Origin: Knoxdaviesia capensis
Taxonomy: Eukaryota; Ascomycota; Sordariomycetes; Microascales; Gondwanamycetaceae
DNA: 64,000 nt
Assembly (NCBI GenBank): GCA_001510575.1
Contig: LNGK01000003.1
Coordinates: forward strand, 1,107,755-1,171,754
Direction of reading: 5' to 3'
Shown here piece after piece: positions 1-10,362 of the stretch (its first letter is position 1; every line of letters begins with the position of its first letter). The notes beneath the pieces were generated by a model, which was given only the letters and a program-made list of their open reading frames with translations, searched no databases and had not been told where the DNA came from. The position numbers were made by a program, and so were the translations under genes.

Positions 1-118
1 GTTCGGCTCTTCTCTCGTTTTGCATAGCTCAAACCACATCTCATCCCAATATCTCAAACTAGCATCATGCCTTGTCGACACCGATTTGGCCGGAGTCTTT
101 CATTCTACAGTACCCATC

Positions 119-582
119 ATGGATTATCCACGAACTCCAGACAACCTGCTTATGCATGTAGTAATCAACACCCGGACTGTCCAGGCTCGGCCAACCCAGC
201 GCACCATTGAACGGGCCGTCGTTGCCATGAACATCGGCAAATTGAGCACCTGGACCGTCCCTCGGTTTCTTCCCGTGTCAGACCTCACGCCCGAGGACCT
301 CTTGGAGACCGGCCACATAATCACCCTCAGCCCGCAGACGCAGCCGCGCTTCATGCTTCGCCCGCACTTCACCCGAAGCTGTCCAGCCCGGTCACCATGC
401 TCATGCATATTGGCGGCATAAGCATGCTTCTCGGCGACCGGATCTCTACCGCCTAGGGGTTCTGCTTCAAGCCCGACCCGGACGGCACCATCTCCGGCAT
501 GCTCGAGCAGGTCAGCCTGTGGAAAGTCCCGCCGGAGTGGAATCAATTGATGCGCGAGGCCGCGTCGGTCGCCGCCGCCTAG
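119..582 (+). pseudogene. Decayed protein-coding gene, frameshifted, unknown function
   Basis: An open frame starts at ATG 119 (it is also open upstream to 20) and reads MDYPRTPDN..., then loses sense near position 370. From about 373 another frame continues naturally (PKLSSPVTM...) to a TAG at 454, and the same frame carries on (GFCFKPDPDGT...) to a final TAG at 580-582. One frameshift plus one internal stop therefore break a protein of roughly 150 residues. I do not recognise the family. A continuous minus-strand frame covers the same bases, but it is rich in Arg and Gly in the way antisense shadows usually are. An intron near 365-375 is a possible alternative to decay, but I see no convincing GT..AG pair. 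Confidence 0.4.
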
Positions 583-1037
583 GGACATGTCACGCCTTCC
601 TTTATCGCCGTGTATGGTAGCAAAATATCGGGAGTCTGTCGCGCCCGAATCATATGTAACCCACTGATAGTCGCAGGTCCAGCCAGCCGGAGCCGGTCGG
701 CATATACAAAACTCGCAAAAAATGTCTTGGTATTGAAACCAATGGCTCGGGTTGTCCCTCTGGTGTATCCTGATCTAACTGAGTATTCCGTGCGTTGGCC
801 AACCAAGATGGAGGATTGGCTGGATATCTTGCAAACACTCAAACTTTCGCGTTGCACAATGACCTGGTTAAGATGGGGATTCCCAAGCTATATAATCGCC
901 CTCACCACCCATTTCCCCCCTCCATTTTGTTTCCCCCTGAACAATCTCAAACCAGTCTGCCAGGACAAGCCATCTTGCAGCACTAACCTACCATACAAAC
1001 ACCACACCACGCCTCTCTATCTTCTATCCAGGTCAGT
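583..1037. other. Intergenic stretch and promoter region of the small gene
   Basis: No convincing gene is seen; overlapping frames on both strands look random. A TATATAA box lies at 889-895, about 150 bases before the ATG at 1038. It is followed by C/T- and C/A-rich sequence like that of fungal promoters and leaders. Confidence 0.4.
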
Positions 1038-1340
1038 ATGGCCGAACCACACACTTCACCAGCACAAAGAACCCAAACAACCCAACCACGTGCAACCATG
1101 GTGATGCCGTTCTTCTGGCACTGCGGCCAGTGCAACCGCGTGAACTTGGTGCTGATGCCGGCGTGTGCGAACCGCGTGTGCGGGGCGGCGCGCAAGTACG
1201 GCGACTACATGCTGGACAGCAACAAGCGGGCGATTGGCTACTGGACGTCGCAGTTCTCGTGGCAGCGGTTCAATACCAGCCCGAACTACACTGTAGGCGC
1301 GGGCGGGCCGCCGGCTGGGGCGGGGTTGCAGCCGCAGTAG
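1038..1340 (+). CDS. Small hypothetical protein with paired CxxC / CxxxxC cysteines
   Basis: This is a 100-residue frame. Its core reads FFWHCGQCNRVN, then PACANRVCGA about 17 residues later, giving a C-x2-C ... C-x4-C arrangement (residues about 29-49) of the kind that can bind zinc. I have seen similar short fungal proteins of the WHC/WYC-x-C type, but I cannot name a function. The C-terminus is Gly/Pro/Ala rich. Two starts are possible: ATG 1038, or ATG 1098, which has the better context (accATGG) and would give 80 residues. A TATATAA at 889-895 supports transcription on this strand. The GC-rich third positions are consistent with real coding sequence. It sits upstream of DHH1 on the same strand. 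Confidence 0.5.
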   Translation: MAEPHTSPAQRTQTTQPRATMVMPFFWHCGQCNRVNLVLMPACANRVCGAARKYGDYMLDSNKRAIGYWTSQFSWQRFNTSPNYTVGAGGPPAGAGLQPQ

Positions 1341-2814
1341 TTCTGGTTGTTGTGGGCTAGGTCATGATAGGTAGACATGTTTCAATCTATGTGGTTTTGA
1401 CGTATTGGTGCAGATGTACGTGTGTGTTGAACCTAGAGTGACCTGCTCGACTGAAGTGATGCTTTATCGAGTGGAGCAAGGGGGAGTTGCAGGATGCAGG
1501 GTGTAGGAGTTAGTTCTCTGCTAGACACTCGCGAGTAGTGCTTGAATGGAAAACTAAGATGAGCAGACCTTCGCCGGTAGGCATGAATTTGTCCTCACGA
1601 GCACGATCCATATAGAAGATCTATAATTCCATGATATCTCAGGGTCCTAAGCATCTCAGATAGCCAACCCAAACCCTAAACCCAACTCTTTCTCCCCACA
1701 TTTCCTAGCCGGCAAATCCACGGCAGATTCTCGGCAAGCTCCACAGAGCTCTAAGTGGCGAAATTTCTCCCTCCCACCTTTACAGGCTTGGATTTTTTTG
1801 ATCAGGTTTGTTTGCTACGCATTCTTTGCTAATTCACTTGACTGTACCCTTCGTTCCCTGTTCTTGCCTCTGTATATTTTTTCTTCTTCCTTCCTGTAAC
1901 TCTCTTCCTCAAAACCCTCGCACACAAAACAAATATTATCCTCCTTTCTTTCGTCAACAACTTTCTTTCTTTCTTTTTTTTTCAATCATCAGACTCTTTT
2001 CTACTAAAAAAGCGTACTAGAGTCCGTTTATTTCCACACCTTTTCAGGACTTGAAACCTCGTCTTGGTTTTTTCTCCCGTTCGCTCAAACCAACCCTCTC
2101 CAACTCTCCTCAACTCTTACTGCCTTCTTCCTCTCTCCCACCTTTTTCACCTCTCTCGTTCTCCTTTTGTCCTCTCCCAGAGATTTCTTCACCTCGACAA
2201 CTTCCTAGGACATCTTCCCCCGAACGCGAACCTATCGAAAATCACTACGACCCTTTTCTTTCTCGACCAGGTCCCCTAAAGATCCTTTCTGGTGACCCTT
2301 ATTCCACATCCCGCAACCTGATAAGGCTTTTTTAAAGGCCCTTTTCAGCCCCATCCATACTCTTCACACCTTTCGTTCTCTCACCAAGGGCTAAAACTAG
2401 GGACATTATTCCCTTAGCTTGATTGTACTTTCCTTTCTTCTCTCTGATTGATTTCACCCTCGTCCTCTACTATTTGGACGTTTCATGCGATACCCTTCAA
2501 GCGACGACTTTATAATACTAATTGCGTCTCTGGGTTGAAGAAAACGAAACCAGTTCATAAAGATCCAAGAAAACCCTAACAAAGCGCGAACTCCCCCCCA
2601 CTACCACGACCACCAATTAAGACGCTTAATACGAATTCCTTTCTACTGCAGGCAGCCGGAATATCACGAACCTGCATATCGACCGACCCCGAGAAGACTT
2701 CCTATTCTCTTCACGTCTTGACGGGTTTCACGATAACCTCCTTTCTTCACCCCCCTCCCCTCCCCCCCTTTCCCACCTTTTTTTCTCCCCGGCTATCCGC
2801 CCCTAACCACTCTA
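1341..2814 (+). promoter_or_regulatory. Upstream region and long pyrimidine-rich leader of DHH1
   Basis: There is no convincing gene here. From about 1750 to 2810 the plus strand is strongly C/T-rich, with repeated TTTCTTT, CTCTCC and CCCC runs. Such tracts are typical of core promoters and 5' leaders of highly expressed fungal genes. Short open frames (for example 1808-2020 and 2051-2335) have low-complexity Ser/Pro/Phe translations and are best read as chance frames. Any that lie in the mRNA leader would be upstream ORFs. The transcription start cannot be fixed from sequence. Confidence 0.45.
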
Positions 2815-4650
2815 ATGGCGGACGCCTTATCAAGCCAACTTCAGTCAACGAAGCTCAGGTATGCTAGCTACTGCCATGGCACTTTCCTGAAGATTTGGCC
2901 CCCAAGCTTCTGACTAACCCGGACGTGATTCATAGTGACGGTGCTGATGACTGGAAGAATGCCCTGAAGATCCCCACCAAGGACAACCGGAAACAAACAG
3001 AAGTATGAATCACCGTGTCCTCTTTGCTACCACATCACATGGTGTCTAATGTGCGCTGCATCATCATCGTGACTAACCACCGACCGGCTCCCCTTTGATC
3101 CACAATAGGATGTTACCGACACTAAAGGCTTGGAATTCGAAGATTTCGCCCTGAAGCGCGATCTGTTAATGGGCATTTTCGAAGCCGGTTTCGAGCGGCC
3201 TTCCCCCATCCAAGAAGAAGCGATTCCTGTTGCGCTGACCGGCCGAGACATCTTGGCCCGAGCGAAGAACGGTACCGGAAAGACCGCCGCATTTGTTATT
3301 CCTGCCCTGGAGCGTATCAATCCCAAGGTCTCGAAGATCCAATGCCTCATCCTCGTCCCCACCCGCGAACTTGCCATGCAGACATCGCAAGTATGCAAGA
3401 CGCTCGGCAAGCATCTTGGAATCAACGTCATGGTCACCACCGGAGGCACCGGCCTGCGGGACGACATTGTCCGTCTGCAGGATCCCGTGCATATTGTTGT
3501 TGGAACGCCCGGCCGTATCCTCGATCTTGCCGGCAAGAATGTTGCCGATCTCAGCGAATGCCCCATGTTCATCATGGATGAAGCCGACAAACTGTTGTCC
3601 GAGGAGTTTACGCCGGTTATTGAGCAGCTGCTCCAGTTTCACCCCAAGGACCGCCAGGTTATGCTGTTTTCCGCCACCTTCCCGCTTTCCGTCAAGGACT
3701 TTTCCGACCGCAACATGAACAACCCGTACGAAATCAACCTCATGGACGAGCTCACCCTGCGTGGCATCACCCAGTACTACGCCTTCGTCGACGAGAAATC
3801 CAAGGTGCACTGCCTGAACACCCTCTTCTCGAAACTCCAGATCAACCAGTCGATTATCTTTTGCAACTCGACCAACCGTGTGGAGCTGCTGGCCAAGAAG
3901 ATTACCGAGCTGGGATACTCGTGCTTCTACAGCCACGCCAAGATGGCGCAACAGGCCCGCAACCGCGTGTTCCACGACTTCAGAAACGGAGTGTGCCGCA
4001 ACCTGGTTTGCTCGGATCTGCTGACCCGTGGTATTGACATCCAGGCCGTCAACGTTGTCATCAACTTTGACTTCCCGCGCAATGCTGAGACGTATCTGCA
4101 TCGTATCGGTCGTTCGGGCCGTTTCGGCCACTTGGGTCTGGCTATTAACCTGATCGGCTGGGAGGACCGCTATAACCTCTACAACATTGAGCGGGACCTG
4201 GGCACCGAGATCCAGCCCATCCCGCAGACCATTGACAAGAGTCTCTACGTCTACGAAAACCCGGAGACGATCCCGCGGCCGGTGGCCAACCTGCCCGTTG
4301 CTCAGCAGCAGCAACCGCAGCAGGCCCCGTCGCAGCCGCAGCAGCCTAAGGCCCAGCAGTCCGGCGCAGCCGGCGCGGCCCAGGCCCCTTCGCAGGGCCC
4401 GGCGCAGCCTCAGGCGTCTGCGCCTTCGCAACCCGGCCAAGCGCCGGCGTCCGGAGGCTGGCAGGGATCTAACGGATCTTACAACGGCCAATATCAGGGC
4501 TACCGTGGCGGAGGCCAGGGCAGCCGGGGCCAAGGAGGACAGCACCGTGGCCGCGCTGGAAACTTCCAGAACCGGGGCCAGGGACGCGGCGGACACTATG
4601 CCGGACGCGGACGAGGAGGCCAAGGCCAGCAGCAGTCGCAGCAGGCGTAA
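2815..4650 (+). CDS. DHH1: DHH1/DDX6-family DEAD-box RNA helicase (3 exons)
   Basis: DHH1 is an ATP-dependent RNA helicase of cytoplasmic mRNP granules that promotes decapping and translational repression. Joining exons 2815-2858, 2936-3002 and 3109-4650 gives 550 residues. The start ATG 2815 opens MADALSSQLQ, the expected N-terminus of fungal orthologues. Visible motifs: Q motif near residue 72, motif I AKNGTGKT (89-96), PTRELA (121-126), DEAD (194-197), SAT (225-227) and HRIGRSGR (368-375). Residues about 435-550 form a Gln/Pro/Ala then Gly/Arg (RGG-like) low-complexity tail, often linked to RNA binding and condensation; the tail varies between species. All helicase motifs look intact, so the gene is probably functional. 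A frame opening at TTG 3130 is only the third exon. It is the last intact gene before the repeat block. Confidence 0.96.
2859..2935 (+). other. DHH1 intron 1 (77 bp)
   Basis: The intron begins GTATGC and ends ATAG, with a CTAAC branch site in the 3' half (gactaaccc). It interrupts codon 15 after its second base; removing it joins the N-terminal peptide to ...DGADDWKN in frame. Confidence 0.9.
3003..3108 (+). other. DHH1 intron 2 (106 bp)
   Basis: The intron begins GTATGA and ends AATAG, with a CTAAC branch site near 3072. It lies between codons (phase 0); splicing joins ...RKQTE to DVTDTKG, as expected for the family. Confidence 0.9.
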
Positions 4651-6273
4651 AGCCTCCTGCACACACACATACCCGTTACCTCTCCCTCTTTCCTTTTTCC
4701 GGGGGGGGGGTGGTGAGTGAACGAGACCCCATCAAAACAAAAAAGCAAAGCAAAGGAAAGAACTTCCTTGAATTTTTCCTAATCCAGCTCTTGATGACTT
4801 CGTTCTTATGACTCTGGAACTGTTTATGATAACGTGGGACTTTTATTTTCACCCGTTCTTCTCGTGTGTTTCTGGTTTTTCTGTCTCCGCTCGCTGGTTT
4901 TTGCTTTTTATTCCTCGTTTCTGCTGCTTCGGTTTGTTCCGTTTTCCTTTTCTTCGTTTCCGGTTTCCTTGTTTCTTTTCTGCTGGTTTTTTTCTCTCAT
5001 TACCCTCCTCTCTCGTCCTCGTTCCACCACCCCCTTTCTTCTTCGCTTTTCTTTCTGACTTCCTTCCTCTCTTCTCTCGAATTGATTGACAAATCCCTCT
5101 CCATCCCCCGACTGGTCATCGTCGGTGGGTGGCCAGAGTTCATTGGACAAGCCCTTTTCTGCTGCGACTTGTCATCGTCGCGGTGGCCGGATATTCTTTT
5201 TTTCCACCTACACATTAAGCGTTCTGCTTGGCCCGATGTGCAAGTGGTGGTTTTCTGTTTCTTCATTCTTGGTGTCTTCCTTTTCCCCTTGGACACTACC
5301 GACAAGCCTCTCTTGGCCCGACTTGCCTTTATGATGTCGTGGACTGCCTGAGGACTTTTTGACAAGGCCTTCTGCCACAGCTGGTCATCGCTGTCGTGCC
5401 GGGGTTTCTCTTTTGCTCTCCTTGTTTGGTCTGCTGTACGGACAAGGACAGATATTTCCTTTTTTTCATCCCCTTTTCCGCTCTTCCGGTGCGTCTGAGT
5501 TCTTGTCTATCCAGACGCTGGCAATATCTATCATTCCTCTTCGTCATTCTATCGTCAAGTTGTGTTTCCTCATAAGTGGCGTGTTCTGTTCAGCGGTTCC
5601 CTTTTGCAGCCACCAGCTGTGTTATTTTGGTATGGTCATCGCTAAGTTTGGCCCGGCACATGTTTATCGCCCATCGCGCCTGTACAGCACCGCTCTGAAG
5701 TTGTGGCAAATGGGCTAAACCCATGCGATGAAACTTGGCTATTGCCGGACACGGGACACGTTTGCATGCTAAACTTGCACACACCTTGTGGAAAACACCG
5801 GGATGCCGGAGTTTTTTTTTTTTTTTTGTCTTGGCTTCGCGGTTCTCACTGTTCCGTCATTGTCTGTCTGTCCGTATATAGGCGCGTTTTTGCGTGGACA
5901 CTAGTTAGACGTGTATGTTCAATAGAACCGCCCTGTAGCCGAATATTGCTGTCTGTTTGCTGTGATTGATGATTGTGAGGTGTGTGATGTCTGTGCTTTT
6001 CGTTTGCATAGGCGGGCTTTCCGGTGTGGTTGGAGACCGGGCCGGATCCCTCGACTCCGAGTGGCTCGGGAGGGCGAGTGGGTTGGGCTTCTGGGTCTTT
6101 TGGCTTGACTCTGGGCCAGCTCCGTGTTTCTGGGTGGCGTGCTGCTGTGCGTGCAGGGACAACGTGTGTGGCTGATATGCAAATCGTGACGTGTTAAACA
6201 TGATTCATGTTTCGACAGGCCGTGATTCATAGATCTCAGAGAGATGATTCATGGTGTTCTCAACTGGAGGAAG
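4651..6273. other. DHH1 3' region and intergenic DNA
   Basis: No supported gene. The first few hundred bases should hold the DHH1 3' untranslated region; a G11 run lies near 4700. From 4830 to 5600 the plus strand is T/C-rich, giving long Phe/Leu/Ser frames that look like composition artefacts. A T-run of about 18 lies near 5812-5828. CA and TG dinucleotides are normal here, so this stretch was not RIPped. Confidence 0.5.
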
Positions 6274-6430
6274 TATATAAACCGCACTCCTCCCATCTTC
6301 CGCCTCCAAACCTCTTCCTCTTCCACTCCCATTTTCTTCGGTGAGGAATAAATCCTCCACCCACAAATACACACACAGACCCGGCCTCCTCCCTTCAAAA
6401 GTCAGTTTCTAGTACAGCCCCTTCCCCCCC
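6274..6430 (+). promoter_or_regulatory. Promoter-like segment without an intact downstream gene
   Basis: TATATAA at 6274-6280 is followed by a C/T-rich tract (ctcttcctcttccac), a CA-rich tract and a candidate leader. This is the same architecture as upstream of DHH1. No long sensible frame follows; transposon-derived sequence begins near 6430. It may be a gene promoter cut off by insertions. Confidence 0.35.
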
Positions 6431-7184
6431 CTCCGGTTGGCCGAGCCCCCAACAGTCCACGCGGCGCTCTACCCGGCGCTTGTATCACTTGTCAAGGGGC
6501 TCACGGCCGGATCCGAGGCCTTGGTGATTCGTTTATCCCAGCCCCGTGCACCGCCCTGCAGGGTTTGGCCACACATGTATCTGTGGAATTGTCTGGCATC
6601 GGTTTTCAACACCGCTCACGGGGTAATGAGCCACTCCACTCCATCGCGTCTCCCTGGATGCGTTTGGATTGTGCGCCGTGCACCGACAAACCTGAAAAGC
6701 CTGTTCTTGCAACAGCATCTCGCTCCGGCGGGGTAGCTCGCACGGGGTCTCGGCGTGCAGCTACTGCACATACAAACTGCCGTCCGGGCTCCGTCTGACC
6801 TGGACAGTTTAACGGCCCGGATGATATCGGGGGTGGACAGGCTCACCGGTGGCAGCTGAGTGTGTGTGGAGTTGAGTCGTCCCATGGCTAAGGATCACTA
6901 TCCTCCCCGCTGGGGCGGCCGGACGGTGGACACTGGCTGCTGTGCAGCTGGTCTCCCTGGGTAATCACATCATCATGTGTCAAGTGCCGGTCTGTCCGGT
7001 ACCTTCAGGGGGGGATAGATTTACGCCGCCCGGCTCGCGGATTGTGCGTTTCTGGCTCAGGAGTCGGCAGTACCCTATCCTCGTGGTGACTGGGCCATGG
7101 CTATGTGTAAAGAACTCGCAGTCCCCACCGACGGGCCAGCCCCAGGGGATCAACGCGGGCCTGATACCGACATAAGGCCCGCCT
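6431..7184. other. Lightly mutated relic sequence
   Basis: GC-moderate DNA with only short, mutually overlapping frames. It contains the first copy of a 39-bp direct repeat (7088-7126) and grades into gag/pol fragments on the right, so I read it as transposon-derived. No domain is recognisable. Confidence 0.3.
7088..7126 (+). repeat. 39-bp direct repeat, copy 1
   Basis: The bases gactgggccatggctatgtg and the next 19 recur without change at 7871-7909, 783 bp away. The two copies bracket the gag/RT relics, so they could be ends of a small composite or deletion derivative. Confidence 0.8.
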
Positions 7185-7637
7185 ATGCCGGATAGAAAGA
7201 CATGCCAGAATGCCTACGTCAATGGATCGAAACCCCTCCCGGAAGATCGGCAAATAAGCCCAGTCTGCATTTCATGCGGCGAAGTGGGCCATCGGAGCCC
7301 CGGATGCCGTGCCCCCCCTCTGAAAGTATGGGAGCAGGCAATACTGAGGGAAATGATCATACCTCGACGATTCATGGCCCGAGCGGCTGCTGCCGAGGCG
7401 AAGAAAACTGAACCGCAACTCAACCCGGATGACGTATACGCCACATACCTCGAACTACTCGGAGGCGAGCTAACCACCGATGACATGTGGAGCGCTAATG
7501 TATATGCCGGGGAGGCTAAACGTCGAGCCCAAGTCATCCGAGGAGGCCAGAAAGCTATTGATAACCAAATGGGTACTTCGACGGAAGTACGACGCGAACG
7601 GAAACATCCACAAATACAAAGGCAGAATCGTTGCTAG
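7185..7637 (+). pseudogene. Retrotransposon gag fragment with CCHC zinc knuckle
   Basis: The 150-residue frame contains CISCGEVGHRSPGC, a perfect C-x2-C-x4-H-x4-C knuckle (about residues 28-41), the nucleic-acid-binding motif of retroelement Gag. Downstream it is charged and Ala/Glu-rich. The next retroelement segment lies in another frame and overlaps its 3' end. This is a relic, not a host gene. It lacks the CpA depletion seen beyond 8450. Confidence 0.7.
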
Positions 7638-7893
7638 AGGATTTGAACAGAAGCTCGGCGTCGACTACGAGCACACATTCGCTAGCACCACTATACCAGG
7701 CGCCTGGAGAGTCATGTTAGCGCTAGCCTCCATACGGGGATACCGACTGAGACAGGCCGACATCGTCGCAGCGGATGGCCCGGTTAGCGTAGATAATCCT
7801 GTCGATGTTGGTGGCCAGTTAGCTCCCATGCCGCCTAAGCGACGCACCAGACTGGCCCCGGTCCGCGCAAGACTGGGCCATGGCTATGTGTAA
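7480..7893 (+). pseudogene. Ty1/Copia reverse transcriptase fragment (RVT_2, N-terminal part)
   Basis: Bases 7540-7773 encode the start of a Copia-type reverse transcriptase: TKWVLRRKYDANGNI, then YKGRIVARGFEQ, then GVDYEHTFA and RLRQADI. This is the conserved KWVFK...YKARLVARGF...TFAP...QMDV track of the family. The YVDD catalytic part is missing; sequence after about 7775 does not continue the domain. Zinc knuckle and RT lie only about 250 bp apart with no integrase between, so the copy is internally deleted. It is a different family from the Copia copies at 49-64 kb. Confidence 0.8.
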
Positions 7894-7909
7894 AGAACTC
7901 GCAGTCCCC
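7871..7909 (+). repeat. 39-bp direct repeat, copy 2
   Basis: Identical to 7088-7126; see that entry. Confidence 0.8.
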
Positions 7910-8449
7910 CATCCCGGCTGTCGTCTGCCCCCACCGGAGTTGTATAACGAGAACAACGGACCAAACCCGCAGCTTCATGCTCACCTTTGCGGAACTGCGC
8001 CTCGGCGGCCCGGGTCTTCCGAAGGTGTGACAGAGCCATCGAGCTCTGATGAATCAGCCCTTCCCCCGACCGCTGTGCCGTGTGCGGTAGTAGCGGCAAT
8101 TTCACCTCGCCGGCGCTGGGCCACGTGCAGGTCGCTATATCTGATATCTAAGATCGGGGCTACCGATCTGGGTGATATGCACGTCTGCGCCGCGAGCTGG
8201 CTGGGAGATGGGCTCGCAGTTGCGCTCATGCAGTGGTGCGAGCACCGGCTCTTCTGGTGTTGCCTGCCTGGCATACGGAAGCTTAGACTTCTACGGATTA
8301 TACCGGTATCGGGAAATAGACTACGCCAAAATGACGGTCTGCGGCGCGGTCCGGCGGGGCACTAGGTCTAGAGATTACGTATCGATAGTTGTAGCCGACC
8401 TCATCACGTGAGGACGGCACGTGGCGATAATAACTAGCTATATCTATAT
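7910..8449. other. Relic sequence up to the RIP boundary
   Basis: No recognisable gene. Frames are short and overlap on both strands. CA and TG are still common until about 8430, then vanish within a few tens of bases. Confidence 0.4.
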
Positions 8450-9511
8450 CTCGCCCGCCGGATACGGCATAGACTAAATTATATATAATTATATTATATA
8501 TATATTATTAATATACCTATTAATAGGTTATAAGCCCGGTTAGTTTAGGACTAACGCGTAAGAAAAAGAAGCGTAAACCGCTAAATATAAGTTTATAAAA
8601 TATAAAAGGAAAAAGCGGTAGACCGCTACTAGAGAGACTAATAACGCGTATACCGTATAAATATAAAATAAAGAAGAAAAATACGTATACCGTATAAATT
8701 TAAGGTATAAATATATACTAAAATAAGCTAATTAAATAACGGCCGCGGCCTATATAAACTATAATATATATTCTTAAATTAAGAAAGCTAAAAATTTTTA
8801 TATTTTAAAGAAAATATTAAATAATATTAGGAATTATAATAATACTATATAAAGGTAACGATTTAAAATAATAAATTTATATATATAACTAAGATCTTAT
8901 AAATAGAAAAGTTATAAGAATAAAACTTAATATTATTAAGAATTCTTATAAAGCCTTAATATAAAATACTATTAAAACCTTTAATATAAAAAGAATAGAA
9001 AAGCCTCGAGAAGTAAGAACGAAAATTTTACTATAAAATTTATTAATAGGAATAGAGAAGCCTAGAAAGGTAAAAGTTTTCTTATAAAATAAATTTAATA
9101 AAAAGGATAATACCCTAAGAAACTTTCTCCTTTATAAACTCTTCTTAAACTCTAAGCTATAATAGCTAGATATTAACGCGAGCTAAGACTAAGATACCTA
9201 GGGCTATAGAGCCTACTTTAGTTATTATACTAAAGGCTATATTAAAGAAATATAAATAAAAGGATATTATAGTTTTAGATATTATAATTAAACCTACGCT
9301 CGCTATTATAATTACGACTTAGTTAGAACGGGACCTATTAATTAAGATAGCTAGAACTATCGAATAGATAGTAGAAGAAGTTAATAATAATAATTCCGTC
9401 GGATTAAAAAGACCCTATCCCGATAATAATAACGCGTACGCGTTAGATAGACCTATAAGATAAAACTAAAATAAAACTAATACGAGGAAGATATAATTCC
9501 TAGTTATATAG
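8450..9511. other. Unidentified RIPped sequence
   Basis: AT-rich with scattered CG; no open frame and no similarity that I recognise to the other repeats in the window. Its RIP signature implies it was once part of a multi-copy element. Family unknown. Confidence 0.4.
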
Positions 9512-9627
9512 TGTGATTCCTAGATATATAGTCTAAAGGACTAATAAATAAGTTATAATTATAAGGCACGTATAGAGAAATATATATAAAGGGAAGCTTA
9601 AATTTTTTCTATCTTAAGATATTTCCT
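9512..9627 (-). repeat. Inverted partial Gypsy LTR
   Basis: It begins TGTGATTCC, the reverse complement of the LTR 3' end, and runs 116 bp before abutting the complete forward LTR of element C. The two form a hairpin-like pair (compare 9796-9910). Confidence 0.85.
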
Positions 9628-9910
9628 TATGGATCCCTAATAGGTTAGAGTATATTGTAATTACGTATAAACGTATACTAATATACGTAGATACTACCTA
9701 GCGGTAAGTATTTAGGTATATATCTATATATATATAAATNCCTTAAAGAGCTAGTAAAAGACCTATAAAAGGTAGATATCTACCGCGCTTTTATAGGAAA
9801 TATCTTAAGATAGAAAAAATTTAAGCTTCCCTTTATATATATTTCTCTATACGTATCTTATAATTATAACTTATTTATTAATCCTTTAGACTATATATCT
9901 AGGAATTATA
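9628..9910 (+). repeat. 5' LTR of Gypsy element C
   Basis: 283 bp, TATGGATCCC...GGAATTATA, a RIPped form of TGTGGATCCC...GGAATCACA. It carries a TATA-rich core (tatatatctatatatatata). Confidence 0.88.
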
Positions 9911-10343
9911 AAAAATTAATTTTTTATAAGCGTAATACTTATACTATTAATCTCTTATTAACCTTCCTTTAAAGCCTAACCGTCGTAATTAACTACCTTT
10001 CCTCTAGGTTTAAGTCCTAATCGATACGTAATTAACTAATATTTCGATTTTCCTTTCTTTTAATTTAGAATTTACTTCCGCCGATAGCTTTACTACTTTC
10101 TACCGTGGTAAACTACGAATTACCCTTCTTTTATAAAAGCCCTTTCTATTTAACCTCCTTTTAGTAATAAAAGCACGTTAAATAAATATCTTTTATTTTT
10201 CCCTTCTTTTAATTCCGTCCTTATTAAACTAATAGCTAATTAACTACTATTACTCTAGTAAAATACCGAATTACCTTACCTTTACTAACGTTATACGCCT
10301 CCCGCGTACCTTTCCTATACCTCCTAAGCTATCGGATACTACT

Positions 10344-10362
10344 AATAGGTTCGAGTCCTATT
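10344..10362 (+). other. tRNA T-arm / B-box-like motif in Gypsy leader
   Basis: AATAGG-TTCGAGT-CCTATT forms a 6-bp stem around a canonical T-loop and matches the Pol III B box GGTTCGANNCC. It recurs at 41796-41814 (element B) and, with one change, at 18011-18029 (A). No complete cloverleaf could be folded by eye. Confidence 0.4.

Noticed and set aside
124..588. 154-codon minus-strand frame
   Set aside because: Arg/Gly-rich translation typical of antisense; the plus strand shows two natural-looking protein segments instead.
610..1104. 164-codon plus-strand frame
   Set aside because: It covers the TATA box and leader of the small gene; translation shows no family features.
3166..4668. 500-codon frame on the minus strand opposite DHH1
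   Set aside because: It is the antisense shadow of a GC-rich helicase exon; composition is Leu/Arg/Gly-rich with no domain.
4808..5351. Phe/Leu/Ser-rich frames downstream of DHH1
   Set aside because: They result from a T/C-rich 3' flank and are not conserved-looking proteins.
8005..8365. Copia RNase H remnant after the RT relic
   Set aside because: A faint resemblance in one frame (an SSG..YGSLDF-like stretch) was too weak to support.
10344..10362. Functional tRNA gene
   Set aside because: Only the T-arm is clear; no acceptor or D-arm pairing could be found by eye.
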